From positions 1,641,501 to 1,705,500 of the forward strand of contig NZ_CP022684.1 of the NCBI RefSeq assembly GCF_002863865.1: a DNA stretch of 64,000 bases. Reading direction: 5' to 3'. A model generated the notes under the pieces. The model ran no database searches and was not told the origin of the DNA. It was given only the letters and a program-made list of their open reading frames with translations. This document shows, piece by piece, positions 10,016 through 17,482 of the stretch (position 1 is the first letter of the stretch; every line of letters begins with the position of its first letter). Origin of the DNA: Ketobacter alkanivorans. GTDB taxonomy: Bacteria > Pseudomonadota > Gammaproteobacteria > Pseudomonadales > Ketobacteraceae. Both the position numbers and the translations under genes were made by a program.

Positions 10016-10456
10016 TCAGGCTTGTATTGGAGGTTTGAAATGAACCGTATGTGGCAGATGGAGATAGCAGGAAGGGAGGTATGTAGCGTGAACCGCAACG
10101 CAAGAATCGAACAATAGCACGACTGACGTCAAGGGCGCGCCTTGGGCGGAGCCACAGGACATCGGAGGGCAATAGCACTCCTGCTCACAGCAATCGTGGG
10201 CAATCGATACAGAATCAATCGCCCCATATATCATATTCTGGACTACTGGGTGCTGCTCTAGCCTGTGCGGCAGAGCGGCCTCGCTTTGGGGTACTGTGCC
10301 ATAAGCCAAACCCGGCGACATTGTTGCTGCGCTATCGTTGGACGAATCATGACAGTGAGCCGCTTGTACAGAAGACGCAAACACAAATGCCCCCATGATG
10401 CATACCAGCATCAGGGTTATCTTTATCAGAAATTGGGCAGGCTTGCGGTTTGGCAC
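10016..10456 (-). CDS. Small Cys/His-rich secreted protein leading the Cus operon
   Basis: The product has 146 residues, starting at GTG 10456 with AGGA seven bases upstream. An N-terminal signal peptide (about residues 8-33, ending VQA) is followed by HCHDSSND, then a cluster HDCCEQECYCPPMSCG and a His/Cys-containing tail (SCYLHLPHTVHF). It lies 66 bp upstream of cusC on the same strand, so it is probably the first gene of the operon. The cysteine cluster and position suggest a periplasmic or surface copper-binding protein, possibly CopL-like. I do not recognise a defined family, and the disulfide or metal role is inference. Confidence 0.72.
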   Translation of the reverse strand: MPNRKPAQFLIKITLMLVCIMGAFVFASSVQAAHCHDSSNDSAATMSPGLAYGTVPQSEAALPHRLEQHPVVQNMIYGAIDSVSIAHDCCEQECYCPPMSCGSAQGAPLTSVVLLFDSCVAVHATYLPSCYLHLPHTVHFKPPIQA

Positions 10457-10563
10457 GCTGGCATCCTATGAGATTGGCTCTGAAAACTGCGCCTATACCA
10501 GCAATGATAGTCCATACCACACCGGCTGGGAACCCCAAACCGGTGCGGCATGTTCATGGGTAT

Positions 10564-11706
10564 TTATCGGCCCACGATGCTGCGAGAGATGACTTCTTTC
10601 ATGATTTCGGAAGAGCCAGCGTAGATCGTCTGGATTCGCGCATCGACATAAAAGCGGGAGATAGGGTATTCGACAGTATAACCGTAGCCGCCAAACATCT
10701 GCAGACACTCGTTTACCGCGCGTAATTGCATCTCGGTGGTGGCCAGCTTGAGTACAGCCGCATCGTCGACAGTCATCTTGCCTTGTTTGAACTTGGTGAT
10801 GTTTTTCTCTAACAGAGCCAGGCTCAGTTCGATGTCAGTTTTCACATCGGCCATTTTGAAACGGGTGTTCTGGAACTTAGCAATAGGCTGACCAAACGCC
10901 TTGCGCTCCTGCACATATGCAGCTGCCAGATCCAATGCGCCCTGAGCTGCACCTACCGCCTGAGTCGAACATCCCAGACGCTCACGGGGCAACTCCTCCA
11001 TCAGGTAGACAAAGCCTTTGCCCTCTTCACCCAGCAGAGCATCCGCCGGCACTCGCAGATCACTGAAGAAAAGCTCAGCAGTATCACTGGAATGCTGACC
11101 AATTTTTTCGATCTTTTTACCGGTAGAGAAACCCGGTAGCGTAGTGTCCACCAGGAATAAAGATATGCCTTTGGCTCCGGCCTTGGGGTCGGTTTTGGCA
11201 CAGACAATCACCATGTCGGCATGAATACCATTGGTAATAAAGACTTTAGAGCCGTTAAGCACGTACTCATCGCCATCTTTTACTGCCGTGGTACGCAACG
11301 CAGCGAGGTCACTTCCAGCGCCGGGCTCAGTCATGGCAATTGCGGTAACCACTTCGCCGGTTACCATTTTGGGTAACCATTTGTCTTTCTGGGCCTGTGT
11401 GCCGATATTGTTAACATACGGCGCGCAGATATTGGCGTGAATATTGTAACCGGTAGCAATGCCGGCATAACCCAAACGGGACATTTCCCACATAATCATC
11501 TGGGTCACTTCAAAGTCTGCACCGGCGGAACCATATTCTTCTGGCATATCCACCAACAGCAGGCCAGCCTCACCCATGGTGTTCCAAACCTCGCGTGGCA
11601 TCATGTGGTTCTTTTCCCATTCTTCAAAATGGGGTTCTATTTCCTGCTGCAGGAAACGCAAAACCATGTCACGAAAGAGTTCCAGTTCTTCATTCTGTTC
11701 ACTCAT
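10564..11706 (-). CDS. Acyl-CoA dehydrogenase
   Basis: FAD enzyme introducing the alpha-beta double bond in an acyl-CoA, 380 residues, the normal family length. Visible signatures: AMTEPGAGSDLAALRTTA (FAD/substrate loop, ACAD signature 1) and QMFGGYGYTVEYPISRFYVDAR followed by IQTIYAGSSEIMKEVISR (signature 2 and C-terminal catalytic region). The ATG at 11706 has AGAGG seven bases upstream; the frame extends five codons to a GTG with no better site. It is divergent from the AraC gene at 11951, a likely regulator, and has a terminator hairpin in its leader. Chain length specificity cannot be read from the sequence; beta-oxidation or branched-chain catabolism both fit. Confidence 0.93.
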   Translation of the reverse strand: MSEQNEELELFRDMVLRFLQQEIEPHFEEWEKNHMMPREVWNTMGEAGLLLVDMPEEYGSAGADFEVTQMIMWEMSRLGYAGIATGYNIHANICAPYVNNIGTQAQKDKWLPKMVTGEVVTAIAMTEPGAGSDLAALRTTAVKDGDEYVLNGSKVFITNGIHADMVIVCAKTDPKAGAKGISLFLVDTTLPGFSTGKKIEKIGQHSSDTAELFFSDLRVPADALLGEEGKGFVYLMEELPRERLGCSTQAVGAAQGALDLAAAYVQERKAFGQPIAKFQNTRFKMADVKTDIELSLALLEKNITKFKQGKMTVDDAAVLKLATTEMQLRAVNECLQMFGGYGYTVEYPISRFYVDARIQTIYAGSSEIMKEVISRSIVGR

Positions 11707-11739
11707 GAGGGGGCCTCTCACTAATCGGGTTAAATAAAG

Positions 11740-11766
11740 AAAAACCTGATCCGGAGCCGGATCAGG
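11740..11766 (-). terminator. Intrinsic terminator in the leader of the acyl-CoA dehydrogenase gene
   Basis: On the minus strand a perfect 10-bp stem (CCTGATCCGG / CCGGATCAGG, two-base loop) at 11745-11766 is followed by TTTTTCTTT. It lies about 40 bases upstream of the dehydrogenase start and points the same way. No minus-strand gene ends just before it, so it either attenuates the dehydrogenase transcript or ends a small RNA. Form is clear; role is inferred. Confidence 0.7.
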
Positions 11767-11950
11767 TCACGCTGCAGATTGGGCTGCATAAAGTCTAGGA
11801 GTTTGAACCAGGAACGCCAAGGGCTCAATGATGAAACATGTCAATAAATTAGCATTATCGGACTCACGCTTACCTTTAAGGTGATATTTATACTCAGTTA
11901 GGGCAATATTCCAGGATATTTTTACCTTTTTCGGACATCTACAACTTTCC

Positions 11951-12970
11951 ATGAAAGCCCATTACACCAATCACACTGTTTCTATTTACTTTGCGCGAGC
12001 CTACCTCGAGCGGGGCCGACAACTGGGGTTGGATTGCAATGCGCTGATGGCTTATGCCAATCTCACGCCTGCGCTCATTGCAGACGACCGCGCCCGGCTT
12101 GCGCCCTACCAACTCGCCAGGCTGCTGCACAAGGTAATGGTGGACGGTGATGACGAGTTCATGGGGTTGGCGGCCGAACGCTCCCGCTTTGGCATATTCA
12201 CTTTGTTATCAGAGCGCTTGATTCATTGCCAAACCCTGCGAGAGGCCCTACTGGAAACCCGTCGCTTCTACCGACTGGTCACAGGATCTGTATTGTTTGA
12301 GATTGATGAGGCTGTAGACGTCACTCGGCTCTATGTGCAGATGACTGCTCCTGAACAAGATCCGGACTTCATAATGACTGAGTTGCTAATGCTGATTTGG
12401 CACCGTTTTCCATCCTGGCTGATTGCCGAAGTCATCCCACTGAACGCCGTACACATGGCCATGCCGGTACCACAACACAACCGGGAATATCGCTTGCTGT
12501 TCCCCTGTCCGGCAGCATTCGAACAGGACGCTAATTGCCTGATAATGCCAACCTATATGATGGAACGCCCAATTCAGCGTAGCTCAGAGCAACTGCGCAA
12601 ATATCTGGCCAAGGTTCCTTTGGTTTGGTTTCGCAAACTGCAATTTGTTGAGCAATTGACTGAGCGTGTGACTCACATTTTAAAACACTGTGATGACCTG
12701 CAGCGTATATCCGTGGAACATGTCGCACAGCAACTGCATATGACATCCCGCACCTTACGTCGCAAACTCACGGCAGAAGGCACCCAGTTCCAGATACTGA
12801 AAGACAACGTGCGGCGTGAACGTGCTATTTTCTGGTTGAGCCAGAAAGCCTCCATCAAGGAAGCCGCCATCAAAACCGGCTATACCGAAACCGCATCGTT
12901 TATTCGCGCATTTAAAAACTGGACGGGGATGTCGCCAGGCCAATACAAGCGCAACCTGAATGTGCGTTAA
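11951..12970 (+). CDS. AraC-family transcriptional regulator (Arabinose_bd-type, OruR-like)
   Basis: The product is 339 residues long. The N-terminal two thirds match the layout of the ligand-binding domain seen in OruR/ArgR-type AraC proteins, with the RxxRFGIFTLLSERL stretch near residue 75. The C-terminal double helix-turn-helix covers about residues 235-335: ISVEHVAQQLHMTSRTLRRK followed by FWLSQKASIKEAAIKTGYTE and ASFIRAFKNWTGMSPGQYK. It diverges from the acyl-CoA dehydrogenase with a 244-bp gap, so control of that gene by an acyl or related ligand is a reasonable inference. The ribosome site before the ATG is weak. Confidence 0.92.
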   Translation: MKAHYTNHTVSIYFARAYLERGRQLGLDCNALMAYANLTPALIADDRARLAPYQLARLLHKVMVDGDDEFMGLAAERSRFGIFTLLSERLIHCQTLREALLETRRFYRLVTGSVLFEIDEAVDVTRLYVQMTAPEQDPDFIMTELLMLIWHRFPSWLIAEVIPLNAVHMAMPVPQHNREYRLLFPCPAAFEQDANCLIMPTYMMERPIQRSSEQLRKYLAKVPLVWFRKLQFVEQLTERVTHILKHCDDLQRISVEHVAQQLHMTSRTLRRKLTAEGTQFQILKDNVRRERAIFWLSQKASIKEAAIKTGYTETASFIRAFKNWTGMSPGQYKRNLNVR

Positions 12971-12975
12971 CTCAC

Positions 12976-13497
12976 CTACTCTGGCATATGGGGCGGATCA
13001 AAATCCGTAGGATCCAACGTCACAGCGCTGCTCTGCAATTGTTGCAGGCGCGCCTGCACTGCCTGCACGTGTTCCTGCTCTTCATGGGCAAAGTTTTCAG
13101 CCATAGCCCTTAACCCAGGGTCGGGGCTACGGTTAGCCACATCGGCATAGAAACTTTGTGCGCTCTGCTCCACTTCCAAAGCCAGCTGCAACACCTGCTC
13201 TGCCGTCATTAGATAGTGTACGCTGCTATAATGAAATACTTCCGGGGACTCTTCCTTTGGCCATGAGTATTCCCATGCCTGCAACGTTGGCAACGCTTTA
13301 CCTGCTGCCAGTTTCACTACCTCTGCAGCATGATGTTCACTGTAACCGGCAAGCTCAGTAAGCAGATCATGCAGAGGCCGGTTATTGTGTACAGCCATTG
13401 CGTTGGCCAGTTCATAGAGCCGTTCTGCGGCTTCTTGCTCAAGGGCAACGCTGTGGGCCAGAAACACCGCTTCATCCTGGTAGAGTAATTGGCTCAT
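12976..13497 (-). CDS. Ferritin-like/rubrerythrin-like four-helix protein
   Basis: The 173-residue product is all helical with the spacing of carboxylate and His ligands of a diiron four-helix bundle: ALEQEAAERLYE (helix 1), YSEHHAAEV (helix 2), ALEVEQSAQSFY (helix 3) and FAHEEQEHVQAV (helix 4, ExxH). It is the third gene after the 2-oxoacid oxidoreductase subunits, overlapping korB by 4 bases, so it is co-translated with an oxygen-sensitive enzyme. A role in peroxide or oxygen protection or in iron supply is inference. There is no rubredoxin-like cysteine domain, so it is not a full rubrerythrin. Confidence 0.8.
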   Translation of the reverse strand: MSQLLYQDEAVFLAHSVALEQEAAERLYELANAMAVHNNRPLHDLLTELAGYSEHHAAEVVKLAAGKALPTLQAWEYSWPKEESPEVFHYSSVHYLMTAEQVLQLALEVEQSAQSFYADVANRSPDPGLRAMAENFAHEEQEHVQAVQARLQQLQSSAVTLDPTDFDPPHMPE

Positions 13498-14300
13498 AGG
13501 GCGAATCCCCTTCTAATATCGCTGCTGCCTTGCTGCTCATGTGTGACTGGCCATACTGGTCTGGGGTTACGATAAAAAACACCTTTGGCGAAACCATCAT
13601 CACCATGTAGAAAATTGGCAGCGGCCACCGGATCGGCGGTGCAAACTTCCTCCAGATGAACAATATCTTTCCACTGGGCCTGTTCCGGGCAGAAGGTAAC
13701 ACACTGACTGAGTACCTGCACAAACGCAAAACCAGGATGCTGAACAGCATCATAAAGAATTTTCGCCAAGCCGTTAGGATCGCCAGAGTGACCGCGCGCG
13801 ATAAAACTGGCTCCTGCAGCAAGTGCAATGGCACACGGTTGAAACGGCCGCACCTCCGGGCCATGAGGCGTGAGCTTGCTGTGATCCCAATGCTCTGGTG
13901 TAGTCGGGGATGCCTGACCTTTTGTCATACCGTAAACTTCGTTATCCATCACCACATAGACAATATTCACATTGCGGCGACAGGCATGAATAAAGTGATT
14001 GCCGCCAATGGAGAAACCATCGCCGTCTCCGCCCAGGGCGATAACGTTAAGTTCTGGTCGCGCCACCTTTAAGCCCGCCGCAACCGGCAAGGCTCGACCG
14101 TGTACACCATGAAACCCATAACTGTTCACATAGGCAGGCAGGCGCGAGGAACAACCAATACCGGACACCAGCACTGAACTTTCCGGCGCTTGTTCCAAAG
14201 CTGAAAAAGCCTTGGTGATGGCGTTCAGTACGCTGTAGTGCCCACACCCCGGACACCAGATGGGCTTAACATCTGATTTATAATCTTTGGCTTTAAGCAC
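13494..14300 (-). CDS. korB: 2-oxoacid:ferredoxin oxidoreductase, beta subunit
   Basis: TPP-binding subunit, 268 residues, of an enzyme that decarboxylates a 2-oxoacid (probably 2-oxoglutarate) to the acyl-CoA and reduces ferredoxin. WCPGCGHYSVLN (C18, C21) and GIGCSSRLP supply cysteines for the 4Fe-4S cluster. GGDGDGFSIGGNHFIHACRRN is the TPP/Mg motif, and NEVYGMTKGQASPTT is the typical second TPP loop. The start overlaps the korA stop by 8 bases. The two-subunit layout (gamma fused to alpha, no delta) is that of KorAB. The electron partner could be a ferredoxin served by Fpr, encoded at 39.3 kb. Substrate is inferred from family resemblance. Confidence 0.92.
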   Translation of the reverse strand: MLKAKDYKSDVKPIWCPGCGHYSVLNAITKAFSALEQAPESSVLVSGIGCSSRLPAYVNSYGFHGVHGRALPVAAGLKVARPELNVIALGGDGDGFSIGGNHFIHACRRNVNIVYVVMDNEVYGMTKGQASPTTPEHWDHSKLTPHGPEVRPFQPCAIALAAGASFIARGHSGDPNGLAKILYDAVQHPGFAFVQVLSQCVTFCPEQAQWKDIVHLEEVCTADPVAAANFLHGDDGFAKGVFYRNPRPVWPVTHEQQGSSDIRRGFAL

Positions 14301-16029
14301 GATTCAATCCCTCAACTTGCTGCAGTATTTCCACAGGGGTAAACAGGCGTGGGCCTGGGCGGTGGTAGCTGACAAAACTCAAACCAAAGGAGCGTAAATA
14401 GCGGGCAAACTGGCCCAGATGATTTTGCTCAACAACCAACACCTGATCCACCGCGTCCATGCTCTGCTGAATAAATTCCAGGGGCAATGGAGACAGCAGG
14501 CGTACACCCACGACGTTTACTATTACCCCCTGATCTTGCAATAGCCGTTGCGCTTCCAGAGCAATAGGGTAAAGCGATCCCCAACACAGCACCAACACAC
14601 GGGCGTTGGGCAAAATACTCTGCAGCCCCCACTGATCTGAATCTGCCAAGCTCTGCAGTTTGCGTTCACGCTTATCCAGCTGCAGCTCATGGTCTGCCGC
14701 CTTGGGAGAAGGAATAGCCGCCTGGCTGTGCTCCAGACCATCGGCAGTGTATGCGGTGCCCGCCTGCCCTGGTACAGCCATCGGAGAAACACCTGAATCG
14801 GTATTCAAGTAGCGAAAGTAACGCTCGCCTTGCATCTGCGATGATTCAGGCGGCTCGGCTTCAGGCGATAACAGGGCGGCCTTAAAACCGGTTGTCGGTA
14901 ATGGAGCCAAAACCTGTATGGATTGCCCCAGAAACTGATCAGACAATACGATTACCAAAGTCTGCCGCTCACTGGCCACTTGCGTGGCCCAGGCCATAAC
15001 GTGATGACAATCTTCTACCGAAAGGGCGCTCATCACCACATGAGGGGCATCCCCATGCAACCCGTACACTGCCAGATTAAAATCGCTTTGTTCGGCTTTG
15101 GTGGGTATACCTGTCGAAGGCCCGCCTCGCATCACGTTAAGCACCACCAGCGGGGTCTCACTGGCCACCGCCAGGCCCATAGCCTCACTCATTAGCGCAA
15201 GCCCCGGCCCGGAAGTCGCCGTCATGGCAGGCACGCCACCATAGCCAGCACCGATGGCCATATTCACCGCCGCCAGCTCGTCTTCGGCCTGCATGAGATG
15301 GCCACCGACCGATTCAATTTTTCCCGCCATCCACTCCAGCGCATCTGAGGCAGGGGTAATGGGATAAGCCGCCACAAAACGAACGCCCGCCTCAAGCGCA
15401 CCCAACCCAGCTAACTGGTTGCCTGTGGCCAGCCAGCGTTCTTCACCTTGATATTGCTCAGCCATAGGAGGCTCGATAGGAATGGGCGTGGTGCCGGCCA
15501 GCTCGGCACCCGCCAACGCCACTTGCTGAGCCAGGGCGATGGTATCCTCGCTGTGCTTATGTAAGCGCTGCTCGACCGACGCTGCCACCTGAGCTGAATC
15601 GCAACCCAGCCAGGCCGCCACATAGCCAAGCAGCGCAATATTACTGTGAGTGGAGCCCATCTTCTGCGCCAGCCCGGTAAAATCCAGGCTCGCGACCGAC
15701 AAACCCTCAGGTATCGAGGCCGGGCGGGCACCGGCTGCGGTATCTCCAATGACCACGGTTGAAGGCTTAAGCGGTATCTCATCAGCGAAACGTTGGAAAT
15801 TCGTCCAATCCAACACCAGCAACAGGTCGATCTCGCCCCCAAAGCTGGCGAGGGGGCGGGGGCCAAAGCGAATAATTGCGGCAGACTCCCCCCCTCGTAT
15901 CTGAGGCCCGAAGGTTTTACACAGAATGCCGAACAAGCCGGTACGAGCCGCAGAGCGCAGCAACATTTCACCAAGAGCTACGACGCCGGTTCCACCAGAA
16001 CCGGTCATAGCGAGAGTAAGCGTCTTCAT
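14293..16029 (-). CDS. korA: 2-oxoacid:ferredoxin oxidoreductase, fused gamma-alpha subunit
   Basis: The product has 578 residues from ATG 16029. The N-terminal gamma domain (about 1-185) opens with MKTLTLAMTGSGGTGVVALG; the alpha domain starts near LATGNQLAGLGALEAGVRFV and carries YPITPASDALEW and the TATSGPGLALMSEA loop. A C-terminal domain (VLCWGSLYPIALEAQRLL through VVEQNHLGQFARYLRS) completes the family layout. The frame runs 20 codons further up to 16089; I chose the ATG that gives the usual gamma N-terminus, though a GGAG lies unusually close to it. It is divergent from fabV across about 210 bp holding an inverted repeat. Confidence 0.91.
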   Translation of the reverse strand: MKTLTLAMTGSGGTGVVALGEMLLRSAARTGLFGILCKTFGPQIRGGESAAIIRFGPRPLASFGGEIDLLLVLDWTNFQRFADEIPLKPSTVVIGDTAAGARPASIPEGLSVASLDFTGLAQKMGSTHSNIALLGYVAAWLGCDSAQVAASVEQRLHKHSEDTIALAQQVALAGAELAGTTPIPIEPPMAEQYQGEERWLATGNQLAGLGALEAGVRFVAAYPITPASDALEWMAGKIESVGGHLMQAEDELAAVNMAIGAGYGGVPAMTATSGPGLALMSEAMGLAVASETPLVVLNVMRGGPSTGIPTKAEQSDFNLAVYGLHGDAPHVVMSALSVEDCHHVMAWATQVASERQTLVIVLSDQFLGQSIQVLAPLPTTGFKAALLSPEAEPPESSQMQGERYFRYLNTDSGVSPMAVPGQAGTAYTADGLEHSQAAIPSPKAADHELQLDKRERKLQSLADSDQWGLQSILPNARVLVLCWGSLYPIALEAQRLLQDQGVIVNVVGVRLLSPLPLEFIQQSMDAVDQVLVVEQNHLGQFARYLRSFGLSFVSYHRPGPRLFTPVEILQQVEGLNRA

Positions 16030-16113
16030 TCTCCAATCTGTTCCTTCATGCATTAAACCAAAACCAACTCTAGCACCATTGCAAGTCAAACGGCTTGCTC
16101 TGGCTCAACCCCA

Positions 16114-16143
16114 GGCAAATTGTAAGAAATCATAAAATTTGCC
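16114..16143. repeat. Inverted repeat in the korA/fabV divergent region
   Basis: GGCAAATT at 16114-16121 and its perfect complement AATTTGCC at 16136-16143 are separated by 14 bp, in the shared upstream region of two divergent genes. It could be an operator. No regulator for it is visible nearby. Confidence 0.4.
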
Positions 16144-16239
16144 CCCGCTGCCGGGCTGTCAACTGGCCATCCCCAGGCCACACCATTAGAATGAGCGCAT
16201 TATTAAGCCACACAAAGAACACAACAAAAGGTATCAGGA

Positions 16240-17421
16240 ATGGTCATCTCCCCAAGGGTAAAAGGGTTTATCTGTACCACAGCTCACCCCGCTGGTTGCG
16301 CCGCAAACGTGCAGAAGCAGATTGATTTCGTAAAGCAGCAGGGTGAAATCAGCAATGCCCCCAAGCGCGTATTGGTGATCGGGGCTTCCACTGGATATGG
16401 CCTGGCCTCACGCATCACGGCAGCCTTTGGCGGAGGTGCCAGCACCATCGGCATCTTTTTTGAAAAACCGGCCCAGGGCAAACGCACTGCATCGGCTGGC
16501 TGGTACAACTCCGCTGCATTCCAGCAAGCCGCCGAAGCCGCCGGTCTGTATTCCAAAAACATCAATGGCGATGCGTTCTCTCACGAAATCAAGGCCAAGG
16601 CCATCGACTTGATCAAAGCTGACCTTGGACAAGTGGATCTGGTTGTTTATAGCCTGGCATCACCCCGCCGCCAACACCCTGACACGGGCATACTGCACTC
16701 ATCAACCTTAAAGCCCATCGGCAAAGCGGTCACCCAAACCGGGCTGGATACCGATCGTGAGGTCATCAAGCAATTCACACTAGAGCCCGCCACGCAGGAA
16801 GACATTGACAATACCGTCACCGTGATGGGTGGCGAAGACTGGGAAATGTGGTTGAGCGCACTGAATAAGGCAGGTGTATTGGCACCGGACTGCAAGACCA
16901 CCTCCTATACCTATGTTGGCGAAGAAGTTACCCGCGACATCTATTGGGATGGCACCATCGGCGCAGCCAAGAAAGATCTGGATCGTGCCGCCGACACCTT
17001 GCGACAAGACGGTTTTGATGCCCGCGTATCGGTACTGAAAGCCGTGGTCACACAGTCCAGCTCAGCCATCCCCGTGATGCCCCTGTATCTGGCACTACTG
17101 TTTCGCGTTATGAAAGAACAGGGCACACACGAAGGCTGCATTGAACAAATCTATCGTTTATTCAGTGAATGCCTGTACAACGACAGCCCCCGACGGGATG
17201 ACGCTGGGCGTAACCGGGTTGATGAAAAGGAAGTCAATTCAGAGGTTCAACAACAAGTAGAAGCATTGTGGCCTCAGGTCACCACGGAAAACCTGAATGA
17301 GATAAGTGACTTCAGAGGATTTCGCACTGAGTTCATGCAACTATTTGGATTTAACGTTGATGGCGTAGACTACGAGGCAGATGTAGACGCTGAGGTTCCC
17401 GTGAACAACCTGGTGGAATAA
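16240..17421 (+). CDS. fabV: Enoyl-ACP (trans-2-enoyl-CoA) reductase FabV
   Basis: NADH-dependent reductase finishing each cycle of fatty-acid elongation, 393 residues, a triclosan-tolerant alternative to FabI. It begins [20 protein letters not shown], typical of FabV. The cofactor site is [15 protein letters not shown] (about 45-58). The catalytic pair Y235 and K244 ([10 protein letters not shown], the Y-x8-K spacing special to FabV) is at the same numbers as in characterised enzymes. An AAGG site precedes the ATG. It stands alone, divergent from the Kor operon. A terminator follows at 17454. Confidence 0.97.
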   Translation: MVISPRVKGFICTTAHPAGCAANVQKQIDFVKQQGEISNAPKRVLVIGASTGYGLASRITAAFGGGASTIGIFFEKPAQGKRTASAGWYNSAAFQQAAEAAGLYSKNINGDAFSHEIKAKAIDLIKADLGQVDLVVYSLASPRRQHPDTGILHSSTLKPIGKAVTQTGLDTDREVIKQFTLEPATQEDIDNTVTVMGGEDWEMWLSALNKAGVLAPDCKTTSYTYVGEEVTRDIYWDGTIGAAKKDLDRAADTLRQDGFDARVSVLKAVVTQSSSAIPVMPLYLALLFRVMKEQGTHEGCIEQIYRLFSECLYNDSPRRDDAGRNRVDEKEVNSEVQQQVEALWPQVTTENLNEISDFRGFRTEFMQLFGFNVDGVDYEADVDAEVPVNNLVE

Positions 17422-17453
17422 GCGGTAATAAGGAAGACGAAAAAGCCTTCGAA

Positions 17454-17482
17454 GAGAGCCGCTAAACAGCGGCTCTCTTGTT
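17454..17482 (+). terminator. Hairpin after fabV
   Basis: Perfect 10-bp stem GAGAGCCGCT / AGCGGCTCTC with loop AAAC, then TTGTT. It lies between convergent fabV and the PilZ-acyltransferase gene and may serve both; the U tract is short. Confidence 0.65.

Noticed and set aside
11872-11882. ACCTTTAAGGT palindrome in the araC/acyl-CoA dehydrogenase region
   Set aside because: Short and AT-rich; AraC proteins bind direct repeats more often than such palindromes.
11767-11952. 61-codon minus-strand frame between the acyl-CoA dehydrogenase and araC genes
   Set aside because: No ribosome site and no family resemblance; it starts across the araC start. Kept only as a possible leader peptide in a finding.
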